This document shows positions 7,651 to 15,255 of a stretch of 64,000 nucleotides of DNA, piece by piece (positions within the stretch are counted from its first letter, which is position 1; the number at the start of each line of letters is the position of its first letter). Both the position numbers and the translations under genes were made by a program. Source of the stretch: JAEUKA01 sp044228505 (GTDB lineage: Bacteria; Myxococcota_A; Polyangia; Palsa-1104; JAEUJZ01); NCBI GenBank assembly GCA_044228505.1, contig JBGAUT010000026.1:14490-78489 (forward strand), given 5' to 3'. Below the pieces are notes generated by a model. The model saw only the letters and a list, made by a program, of their open reading frames with translations. It ran no database searches and was not told where the DNA came from.

Positions 7651-9492
7651 CTAGTCGTCTTTGCCGAACGGAAGCTTCGCGTCGAAGGTGCGGAAGAACA
7701 CCGATGGGCTCTCTCCCAAATCGGAGTCGTCTGGTTCAGCGATCGGAGCTTTTGCCACAGCGGCTTTGGTGGGGGGATGTTGGGCCGCAGTCTCTTTGAC
7801 GACTGCGACGGGCTTGGCGGCGGGTGCCGGTGCCTTGGCCGCAGCAGGCTGCACCGCTTTTGCCGGAGCGTTGGTTGCCACCGCTGCCGGTTTGGCCGCT
7901 CCCGCTGCAGGCTTGGCCACCACTGCAGCGGGCTTCGCAACCACGACCGGCTTGGCTTCCACGACCGGCTTGGCTTCCACGACCGGCTTGGCTTCCACGA
8001 CCGGCTTGGCACTCGACACTGGTGTCGCTGCCTTGCTGTCGGTCACTGGCGCAGCCTTGCTGACAGCGGCCGCTTGGAACGAAGCGCTCGCCGCTTTGCC
8101 TAGCCCAGGCAGTGCCGCCGCAGGCTTGTCGACCGCGGTGGGCTTGTCCGCGACCACTTTGGCCACAGCCTTTTCGACCACCGGGACGGTCTTGGTGACC
8201 GCGGGCGCTGCCACTGGAGCAGCGCTCGATTTCGTCTCGGCAACCGGGGCTTTGGCTTCCTTTATCGACGCTTTGGCCGGGGTCACAGTTTTGGCCGGGG
8301 AAACCGCTTTGCTTCCGGTGGCCACCGGGGGAGCTGGCTTTGCCGCTTCAGGAACCGCCGGGACGGACTCAAGAGGCACGCTCACCGAGCCCACTATCGT
8401 CGCGGCCGCTGCGGCAGCAGGCACAGCCTCCGGTGCGGGTGCCACGGTCTTGATCGATCGAGTGATCGGCGGCAGCTTGATCCCTCGTGCTCCTTCGGCC
8501 GCTGGGGCAGGCGTTAGGGCAGGTGCCGGAGCGAGCGTTGGAGCCGGAGCGGGCGTGGCTTTGGCTGCCGATTTGCCAGCTACCGCTCGACTCGCAGCCG
8601 CCGCTTCGGGCACCTTCACCGGCTCAGCCGCCTCCAGCGCTGCGGCGAGTAAGGCCGCTCTTTTCGCTGCCGGAGCGGGCTCTTCTGCTGCCATTTCTCG
8701 ACGCGATGGAGCGGGAGGAACCGATTTTCGTGATTCCCGCGATACCCCGGGCAAAAGCGCCTCAGGGGACCGACGAACCGGAGCCACCACAGGGGGTAAC
8801 GACGGATCGGTCTGGAGATCCCGATCGGCAATCAATACATCTGCCAAGCTCAGTTCCCCGGCCTGATCGCTGAGCGGTCGGTCTTCGTGGGCAGCAGGAG
8901 GTGGACTCATCCGCACCGGCTCATGGCCTCGCGGAGGCGTCATCGGACGCGGAGGCTCTACAGCACGGACAGGCTCCGGCGCTCGCACGGGCTCAGGCCG
9001 ACGGTTGCCCAGCGTCATTCCCGGCGTCGGAGCGGGCGCTCGGGGTACCGGATCACTGGCCGAGATCCGATGCATCATCGCGGCCGGAGACACCCGATCA
9101 AGCAGCTGCGTCTCATCGCTGTTAAAGCCCGGATCGACCATCGGCATCGTGCCGGGCAGCGGAAATGGTGTCCCCGGCAACTTCGCAGCAGGGGGTGCGG
9201 CCCCAGCCGGGCCGGGCCATGGCGCACTGCCAGCGGGCGGTGACGCCCCAACCTGAGCTTGCGCCAGTGCCGGAACCAGCTCCCTATCGAGAAAGTCGAG
9301 TAGCCCTTGAAGCTGCCCGACAAACTCCTCAGCGAGTGGTTTGTTCCGACGCAGCGCATCGAACGCCGACCAATACGGCGAGACATTGGGATTGAAGCCA
9401 ACGCTGGTGGCTTCGAAGAACTGTTTGACGTTGCCCAGGTGCTCGAGCAGCTTCGCCCGGAGGGCACGGGGATCAGAGCCTGTGGGAAGCAT
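7651..9492 (-). CDS. low-complexity Ala/Pro/Lys/Val-rich protein of unknown function
   Basis: A 613-residue protein. Residues 1 to about 80 form a normal-looking helical domain (ALRAKLLEHLGNVKQFFEAT, then PYWSAFDALRRNKPLAEEFV). The rest is low complexity, dominated by Ala, Pro, Val and Lys, and reads like a disordered or extended linker. It includes a run of near-identical VVEAKP units. A short C-terminal segment (PDDSDLGESPSVFFRTFDAKLPFGKDD-like, residues about 590-613) looks conserved in composition and may be a peptide motif. The opposite strand also has a 401-codon open frame, but the minus frame carries the folded N-terminal domain and is preferred. A similar mix of a small folded domain with long A/P/K linkers occurs in the ATPase at 40.9-43.5 kb. 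Function unknown. Confidence 0.7.
   Translation of the reverse strand: MLPTGSDPRALRAKLLEHLGNVKQFFEATSVGFNPNVSPYWSAFDALRRNKPLAEEFVGQLQGLLDFLDRELVPALAQAQVGASPPAGSAPWPGPAGAAPPAAKLPGTPFPLPGTMPMVDPGFNSDETQLLDRVSPAAMMHRISASDPVPRAPAPTPGMTLGNRRPEPVRAPEPVRAVEPPRPMTPPRGHEPVRMSPPPAAHEDRPLSDQAGELSLADVLIADRDLQTDPSLPPVVAPVRRSPEALLPGVSRESRKSVPPAPSRREMAAEEPAPAAKRAALLAAALEAAEPVKVPEAAAASRAVAGKSAAKATPAPAPTLAPAPALTPAPAAEGARGIKLPPITRSIKTVAPAPEAVPAAAAAATIVGSVSVPLESVPAVPEAAKPAPPVATGSKAVSPAKTVTPAKASIKEAKAPVAETKSSAAPVAAPAVTKTVPVVEKAVAKVVADKPTAVDKPAAALPGLGKAASASFQAAAVSKAAPVTDSKAATPVSSAKPVVEAKPVVEAKPVVEAKPVVVAKPAAVVAKPAAGAAKPAAVATNAPAKAVQPAAAKAPAPAAKPVAVVKETAAQHPPTKAAVAKAPIAEPDDSDLGESPSVFFRTFDAKLPFGKDD
7943..8010. repeat. 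18-bp direct tandem repeat within a coding region
   Basis: The unit ACGACCGGCTTGGCTTCC is repeated three times exactly (7943-7960, 7961-7978, 7979-7996), then 14 bases of a fourth copy. On the coding (minus) strand each unit gives the hexapeptide VVEAKP. Exact copies at DNA level point to recent slippage or unequal exchange, so copy number may vary among strains. Confidence 0.9.
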
Positions 9493-9593
9493 TGTCTCTT
9501 AGGTTCTCGCAACTTGCGAAATTCCGCAAGGCTGCAGCTTCCGTCGGAGACGTCGATCGAGCGCGGCAGGTGGTGAGGGGGGTGCTGAAGCCG

Positions 9594-10178
9594 TCAGGCC
9601 TCGTGCGGGGCGACATCCCAAAAGAGCAGCACGGTATCGCCATAGCGACGGCTGTCGGTGCAAATCAGCACACCTCGCTGAGCACCCACCTCGAAGTCGC
9701 CGAGGTTGCGCAGATCCGTCTCGATCACGACGCGACCGTTGCGAGTCAGACACTCCGCCGCATGAGCCGATAGCCAGTCGAGCAGCCGCGGCAGCTCGCC
9801 TGAGGCATAGGGAGGGTCGGCAAAGATCAGCTCGGCAGGCTCAGCCGGAAACGACTTGCCCCCAAGAAAACGAACCAGCGCGGACTCGACAACCCGCGAT
9901 CGAGACGACAAACCGAGCGTGGCCAAGTTTTGTCGCAGCACCCGACACGCCGCCGGGTCACTGTCCACGAAGACCGCTTGTCCTGCACCGCGAGACAGCG
10001 CCTCGATACCGAGTGCACCGCTGCCCGCGTAGAGATCCCAGACCGTGCAGCCAGATTCGATCTCACCCAGGATATTGAACAGTGCCTGACGGACACGCTC
10101 CGCAGTGGGCCGAGTATGAAGACCCACCGGCGTGCGCAGCCGCCGTCCACCGAGGGCTCCAGCGACGATACGAATCAT
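9594..10178 (-). CDS. rsmD: 16S rRNA (guanine(966)-N2)-methyltransferase RsmD
   Basis: A 194-residue protein of standard RsmD length. It begins with the family signature MIRIVAGALGGRRLRTP, followed by TRPTAERVRQALFNIL. DLYAGSGALGIEALSRGA is the SAM-binding motif I, FVDSD the acidic motif II, and FADPPY the (D/N)PPY catalytic motif of N6/N2-amino methyltransferases. RsmD methylates G966 in helix 31 of 16S rRNA on the assembled 30S subunit. The gene ends about 100 bp before the start of the low-complexity protein on the same strand, and its start lies 28 bp downstream of the aldehyde dehydrogenase stop, so the three may share transcripts. Confidence 0.96.
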   Translation of the reverse strand: MIRIVAGALGGRRLRTPVGLHTRPTAERVRQALFNILGEIESGCTVWDLYAGSGALGIEALSRGAGQAVFVDSDPAACRVLRQNLATLGLSSRSRVVESALVRFLGGKSFPAEPAELIFADPPYASGELPRLLDWLSAHAAECLTRNGRVVIETDLRNLGDFEVGAQRGVLICTDSRRYGDTVLLFWDVAPHEA

Positions 10179-10206
10179 GGCGAAGGTGCGACAAAAGAGA
10201 GCGAGA

Positions 10207-11949
10207 CTAAGAGCCCGCCAGTGCGTGGAAAGCGATGGCCGGAATCTTCAGCCACGATGGCTCGGCCTCGAACCGCAGCATCCGCTGGGCCACTTCATGC
10301 GATCGCTTGTGCGTCACAAACCAAGGCGGCTTCGGCGACGGGGTTAGCGGTCCACGCAGGATCGCCTTCTCGATGCCCTCGAACATGAAGGTGTTGTGAA
10401 CAAAGCCAATGCCGCTCTGGATATCGAGCAGCGTTCCCGACGGATGACCTCCCCACGGCGGCGTCATCGCTCCGTACGCAACGGCGGGCCAGTGGTTGAT
10501 GCCCACCACGCCATAGCGCAGCACGTCACACGCTTTTTCGAGCGCAGCCTGAACCTCGGGCTGCTTCTCCGTCGATGGAGCTAGGTACATGCTACAGCTC
10601 AGCGTGCCCCACAGCCGGTCGTTGGCAAAGCGGGCCGCTGCCGTCACAAAGTCTGCGGCGTCCTTTTCGGGCAACGCCACCTCGCTAATGATCGAGCAGA
10701 ACGGCTCCGTCGAAAACAGGATCTCGTCGGGCGTCTTCGGGTTGACGTCACGAATCAACGTCCACGGCAGCTCGCCTTCACCCGCCCGTCCAAGCCGCGT
10801 CACCGTCTTGCCAGCCGTCAGCTTCGCGAAGCGCTCCGGAGCGCCTGGATAGTAGGCTCGCCGGGTCGGCATATCCTGCAAGATTTCTTGCAGTGACTTC
10901 AGCAGCTCTTGCCGCTGCGGCCACGACTCCGACAGGACCAGGATCTTGGCCGCATTGCAGTTGAACGAGCCGTTGTTCACCACTTGCGTTGCAATGTTCT
11001 CAGCGAGCATTCGCAGCTCACCCGCCGAGTAGTTGCCCGGCACGACCATCACCGGCGTGACACAGCCCAGCTCACTCGTGATGTTCTTCTTGAGCAGCGG
11101 ATCATTGGCCGCCTGCCGCCGAGTGCGCTCTTCACCCGGTGGGCCCCAGACGATCATATCGTGGGTACGATCCGACCCCGTAATGTGGACGTCGACGATC
11201 TGAGGGTGATAGGACAGGTAGCTGCCCACTTCGGCCCCACCGTAGACGAAGCGCAGATAGCCGCGCTCGATGAGTGGCTGGAACGCCTGCTCATAAAACG
11301 GCCCCAGGTACTCGTTGACCGGGTTGAGCTTGACGATGCACAGCTTGCCCTCGTGGAACAGCTTGTACAGAGCATCCGTCGGCGGAATCGACGCTACGTT
11401 TCCTGCGCCGAGGATGAGCGACACGCCTCCCTGCGGATCGCGCTTGCTATAGAAGACCGCCTGTTCCTCGCGCACCTTGCGATCGTCCCAGCCCTTCTCC
11501 ATTCGGAGTCGGCACGTAAACCCCGCCGAGATCGCGTGGTCATAGGCCTCACCGGGCATCACCAGTACCTCGGTGCGGCCATCGCCCGCCACCCGAATTG
11601 CCCCCGACGGCAGAATCGGCTTGCCCGAGGTCTGAATCTGCTCCAACGACATGATCAGCTTGCGCAAGCAGCGCATCGTCACGTACGGCCCCCCCAGCCA
11701 CTCCTCGCTGGAGGCCGGGGTGTCCATGAGCAGGCCCTTTGCCTTACACGCTGCAGCCACCCAGTCCCTTGACACCGAGAGGAGACGAGGCACACATGCC
11801 CGCAGCAGGGCCGCCTTCTCTCGAGGGGCAAGCCGCGCAAATGGCGTCGCATTGTCACCGAGGATTGCCAGGTATTTATCCAGCTCGGCCTGGGTGGTTG
11901 CGGTGCGACTCTGGGTGCTAGCGCTCAATTCCATGGATGCCGATTGCAT
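10207..11949 (-). CDS. aldehyde dehydrogenase family protein
   Basis: A 580-residue protein of the NAD(P)-dependent aldehyde dehydrogenase superfamily, longer than the usual 480-510 residues. The nucleotide-binding stretch GGVSLILGAGNVASIPPTDAL, the ITGSD segment at 257-260, the catalytic-base region TSELG (Glu 293) and the nucleophile segment NNGSFNCNAAK (Cys 331) are all present and in order. The substrate cannot be read from the sequence. The start at 11949 is supported by AGGAG six bases upstream; an internal Met (MELSA, 11934) is less likely. It is immediately upstream of rsmD on the same strand but has no evident functional link to it. Confidence 0.85.
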   Translation of the reverse strand: MQSASMELSASTQSRTATTQAELDKYLAILGDNATPFARLAPREKAALLRACVPRLLSVSRDWVAAACKAKGLLMDTPASSEEWLGGPYVTMRCLRKLIMSLEQIQTSGKPILPSGAIRVAGDGRTEVLVMPGEAYDHAISAGFTCRLRMEKGWDDRKVREEQAVFYSKRDPQGGVSLILGAGNVASIPPTDALYKLFHEGKLCIVKLNPVNEYLGPFYEQAFQPLIERGYLRFVYGGAEVGSYLSYHPQIVDVHITGSDRTHDMIVWGPPGEERTRRQAANDPLLKKNITSELGCVTPVMVVPGNYSAGELRMLAENIATQVVNNGSFNCNAAKILVLSESWPQRQELLKSLQEILQDMPTRRAYYPGAPERFAKLTAGKTVTRLGRAGEGELPWTLIRDVNPKTPDEILFSTEPFCSIISEVALPEKDAADFVTAAARFANDRLWGTLSCSMYLAPSTEKQPEVQAALEKACDVLRYGVVGINHWPAVAYGAMTPPWGGHPSGTLLDIQSGIGFVHNTFMFEGIEKAILRGPLTPSPKPPWFVTHKRSHEVAQRMLRFEAEPSWLKIPAIAFHALAGS

Positions 11950-12056
11950 TCGTTACTCCTATCACAGGCCGATTGGAGGGCACCACATCGACCTTGCACA
12001 CGAACCAGCAGGCCCGTCCGCCGGTCTGTACATTCCGCTCTGCGGTCACGCCGAAA

Positions 12057-13511
12057 CTACCGCTGCGTCTTGTTGCGCAGAATCGATACATCACTGCTGT
12101 TGTAGTTGGCGGTCACGATGTCCGGTTTGCCATCGAGGTTGATGTCTTTGACGACCATGCCATAGGGAGTCGCACCGACCGTGAAGCTCTGTGGGGCATC
12201 GAACCCACCGCTGCCGTTGCCCAGGTAAATCCCAACGCTGTCGGCACCGCCATTGGCCACCACCAGATCCAGCTTGCCGTCACCATCCATATCGGACATT
12301 GCCACCACTCGCGGGTCTTTATCGGTGGTCAGCATCTCTCCGGGATCAAAGCTGCCGTCACCACGCCCCTTTAGAATGGTCACCGAGCGGGTGTTGAAGT
12401 TCAGAGCAGCCACATCCTTTTTGGTATCTCCCGTCAAGTCCCCCGCCGCGAGAGAAAGAACCTGCGCGCCAGCAGCGGTGTTCTTCGGTCCCGAAAAGAT
12501 GCCGCCGCTGTTGCCGATAAACGTCGAGATCGACGAGTCCGAGTAGTTGGCCGTCACCAGCTCTGGATAGACATCGCCCGTCAGATCCTCTAGCAGCAGC
12601 GCCGAGGGAGCACTCGCCGCCTTGAGGCTGTAGGTCGCTCCGGTGGCAAAGCTAAAGCTTGGCGTAACACTCGTGTTCTTTAAGATGTAGACGAGGTCGC
12701 CGGTACGGGGAGCCACGACGATGTCCGGCTTGCCGTCACCGTCGAGATCGCGGGCCACCACTGCCGTCGGATTGCGCCCAACCGTAAACGTCACCGGCGG
12801 CATGAACCCACCACCACCGTTGCCGCTCAGAATCGCCACGTCTTGGAAGTTTGCGTTGTTGCAGGCGATCGCGATATCCGGAATGCGGTTGCCGTTGAAA
12901 TCCGCCACCGCGAGCGCATTCGGACCAACCGGGGTCGAGTAGCTGACACCATTTTTGTAGCCCAGGTTTGCGGCCAGCACCGATACGTCTTGAGAGCCAT
13001 CGTTCGCAGTAATGATCTCGGGTCCACCATCCCCATTGGTGTCTTCAGCAATCACTGCCACCGGGTGATTTCCGACTGCGATTCGCTCCGCCGAGAAATC
13101 GATGACCACCCTCACATACCGAAATAGCGCCGAAGCCACCGCAAAGCTGCCGTCCAGATTGCGAACTGTTACAGGCACCGCACCCGTCAACCCTCCCGAA
13201 TCGGGCACCAGTGCCTGGATCTCCGTCGACGAAATCACCTGAACCTCAGTCGCCAGCTTATTGCCGAAGGCCACCGTCGCCCCCGCCGCAAAGCCCGAAC
13301 CGTAGACCGCCACCGGAGTTCCCCCCGTCATGCCCGCTACTGCAGGACTGACGCTGGTGACCGAAATCGCGCCCACTCCGCCCATGTCGTTTGGAGGCAG
13401 AGCACCGGTACCCGAATCACAGCTTGCCGCACCACCAATCAACAGCAGAGCCAGCGAGCCCATCCCAACCCATTGTCCAATCCGAGAAAAAGTAGTTTTG
13501 CCAGTTAACAT
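12057..13511 (-). CDS. FG-GAP/VCBS-repeat lipoprotein with IPT/TIG domain
   Basis: A 484-residue lipoprotein. The start at 13511 (MLTGKTTF) has AAGGAGA about 11 bases upstream and begins a signal peptide with lipobox GAASC. Residues about 50-135 resemble an IPT/TIG immunoglobulin-like domain (SVSPAVAGMTGGTPVAVYGSGF). The rest is a series of FG-GAP/VCBS repeats, each with a Ca-binding-like loop such as DLDGDGKPDIVV, DMDGDGKLDLVV or DINLDGKPDIVT, which should form a beta-propeller. Such proteins are exported, often surface-exposed and adhesive or scaffold-like. The repeats are regular and uninterrupted, so the gene appears intact. Specific partner unknown. Confidence 0.88.
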   Translation of the reverse strand: MLTGKTTFSRIGQWVGMGSLALLLIGGAASCDSGTGALPPNDMGGVGAISVTSVSPAVAGMTGGTPVAVYGSGFAAGATVAFGNKLATEVQVISSTEIQALVPDSGGLTGAVPVTVRNLDGSFAVASALFRYVRVVIDFSAERIAVGNHPVAVIAEDTNGDGGPEIITANDGSQDVSVLAANLGYKNGVSYSTPVGPNALAVADFNGNRIPDIAIACNNANFQDVAILSGNGGGGFMPPVTFTVGRNPTAVVARDLDGDGKPDIVVAPRTGDLVYILKNTSVTPSFSFATGATYSLKAASAPSALLLEDLTGDVYPELVTANYSDSSISTFIGNSGGIFSGPKNTAAGAQVLSLAAGDLTGDTKKDVAALNFNTRSVTILKGRGDGSFDPGEMLTTDKDPRVVAMSDMDGDGKLDLVVANGGADSVGIYLGNGSGGFDAPQSFTVGATPYGMVVKDINLDGKPDIVTANYNSSDVSILRNKTQR

Positions 13512-13787
13512 AGATTTTTCGTCTCCTTGGTAACGCTTTTCGTGCTGAGTAAGGCATTTGAGTATGGGATCGCGATCGATGCTCGACAAGGTCAGCTCGT
13601 TGGGTATCCAACAAAAAGTCAGGTATTTGTCCCGCTTCTTATTAGTCGAACTGTGTCAAGTCCCACAAAGTGGCGAGGACAGTTCCGCTCTGCTTGCTTT
13701 CGGCTACTGGGATCGCCTAGCGTGGGTCGCTTGAGAGGAAGCCGCTCCGCGCCTTACGCGAGGCCGGATGTTTAGGACAAGGGCAGC

Positions 13788-15098
13788 ATGGCCAATGTGG
13801 TGATTGTCGGAGCCCAGTGGGGCGACGAAGGCAAAGGCAAAGTCGTCGATCTCTATACCGAATTTGCGGACATGGTCGTGCGATTCGGCGGGGGGGCCAA
13901 TGCCGGTCATACCCTGGTGGTTGGTGGACAAAAGCTCGTCACTCATCTGGTGCCTTCCGGCGTGCTCCGTGGTCGTGGCAAGCGCTGCGTCCTCGGGGAT
14001 GGCATGGTGATCGATCCTCAGAAGCTGCTCGAAGAAATTCACGAGTTGCGCAGTCGAGGACTCCTGACCGATGAACGAGATCTGGTGATTGGCGAGCGGG
14101 CCCACGTCATCCTGCCCACCCACAAGATCCTCGATGGGCTGCGCGAACAAGGCAAAGGCGCGCTCGGCACTACCCGTCGCGGCATCGGCCCTGCCTACGA
14201 ATCCAAAATGTCTCGTCGCGGTGTGCGGATGCGCGATTTGCTGTCAGCCGTCCGGCTGCGAGATCGGATCTCCCATCAGCTCGAAGAGACCATGCCGATC
14301 ATCCGGCACCTTGGTGGAACCGCTCCAGACGTCGATGCCATCACCGATCAGTATCTTGCGTATGGCGAGCTGCTGCGACCTCACATTCAAGATGCAACCC
14401 GGGTGCTCAGCGATGAAATCAAGCGCGGCCAGCACGTATTATTCGAGGGCGCGCAGGGAGCGCTCCTTGATATCGACCACGGCACTTATCCGTTTGTAAC
14501 GTCGTCCACCACACTTGCAGCCGGTGCTTGCGTGAGTTGCGGTGTCGGTCCGACGGCGATTTCCTCCGTCATTGGGATCGCCAAGGCTTACACCACACGC
14601 GTTGGTGCCGGTCCATTTCCGACCGAGCTTCACGGCGAGCAAGGCGAGCTGCTTCGCCAGGCCGGTGCTGAGTTTGGTGCCACCACCGGTCGACCACGAC
14701 GCTGCGGTTGGCTCGATATCGCCGCGCTCCGACTCGCGGTACGGCTCAACGGAATGGCGGGCCTGGCACTCACCAAGCTTGATGTGCTGGCAGGTCAACG
14801 CAAACTCAAGGTCTGCGTCGGCTATAAGCTAACGGCCGAGGCCGGAGGCAGTGGTACAAGTGAGGTTCTCGATGAGCTACCGCTCGACCCCGAGGACATC
14901 ATGCGTGCGGTACCAATTTACGAAGAACTCGACGGCTGGGATGCCGAACTAAAAAATGTACGAGAGGTGGAAGATCTTCCATCGAGTGCGAAGCGTTATG
15001 TACGCCGCATCGAGACCTTGCTAGGAATTGATTGCTGCCTGATCTCGGTGGGTCCGGGACGAGCAGAAACCATCATGCTGAAAAACCCATTCAGGTAG
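13788..15098 (+). CDS. purA: adenylosuccinate synthetase
   Basis: A 436-residue enzyme of normal length. The GTP-binding P-loop-like motif QWGDEGKGK with Asp 13, the segment GGANAGHTLVV with the catalytic His, GTTRRGIGPAYE and VGPTAISSVIGIAKAYTTRVGAGP (abbreviated GVGPTA...TRVGAGP) are all present, as is TTGRPRRCGWLD near the C-terminus. It condenses IMP and aspartate using GTP in the first committed step of AMP synthesis in the cytoplasm. The ATG at 13788 has AAGGGCAG just upstream. The gene stands alone, divergent from the FG-GAP lipoprotein, and is followed by a hairpin with a T-run. Confidence 0.98.
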   Translation: MANVVIVGAQWGDEGKGKVVDLYTEFADMVVRFGGGANAGHTLVVGGQKLVTHLVPSGVLRGRGKRCVLGDGMVIDPQKLLEEIHELRSRGLLTDERDLVIGERAHVILPTHKILDGLREQGKGALGTTRRGIGPAYESKMSRRGVRMRDLLSAVRLRDRISHQLEETMPIIRHLGGTAPDVDAITDQYLAYGELLRPHIQDATRVLSDEIKRGQHVLFEGAQGALLDIDHGTYPFVTSSTTLAAGACVSCGVGPTAISSVIGIAKAYTTRVGAGPFPTELHGEQGELLRQAGAEFGATTGRPRRCGWLDIAALRLAVRLNGMAGLALTKLDVLAGQRKLKVCVGYKLTAEAGGSGTSEVLDELPLDPEDIMRAVPIYEELDGWDAELKNVREVEDLPSSAKRYVRRIETLLGIDCCLISVGPGRAETIMLKNPFR

Positions 15099-15125
15099 GA
15101 ATGGTCGTGACGCCGTCAACTGGTT

Positions 15126-15151
15126 CGGCCACTTTTTTTGGCCGTGTTTTT
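15126..15151 (+). terminator. rho-independent terminator after purA
   Basis: CGGCCA at 15126-15131 pairs with TGGCCG at 15139-15144 around a seven-base T-rich loop, followed by TGTTTTT. It begins 28 bases after the purA stop codon, where a terminator is expected. The stem is short, so efficiency may be moderate. Confidence 0.6.
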
Positions 15152-15177
15152 CGGGGGTGCCCAAGGGTACAGCGTGC

Positions 15178-15205
15178 TTGCGGCGAAAAGCGCGCTTCGT
15201 ATAAG
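15178..15205 (+). promoter_or_regulatory. candidate sigma-70-type promoter for the GltJ-like gene
   Basis: TTGCGG (15178-15183) and TATAAG (15200-15205) are separated by 16 bases, upstream of the ATG at 15256 and just after the purA terminator. Each hexamer differs from consensus at one or two bases. The match is by eye only. Confidence 0.4.
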
Positions 15206-15255
15206 CTGGGTTTCATTGGTCACCGCTTCGAGTACGAAGAGGGGATTTTTCCAAC

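Noticed and set aside
7661..8866. 401-codon open frame on the plus strand, opposite the low-complexity protein
   Set aside because: It is made of Ala, Gly and Thr runs caused by the codon bias of the opposite gene, has no folded domain, and the minus frame carries a normal N-terminal domain.
10909..11772. 287-codon plus-strand frame inside the aldehyde dehydrogenase
   Set aside because: Antisense shadow of a well-supported enzyme; Arg- and His-rich with no motif.
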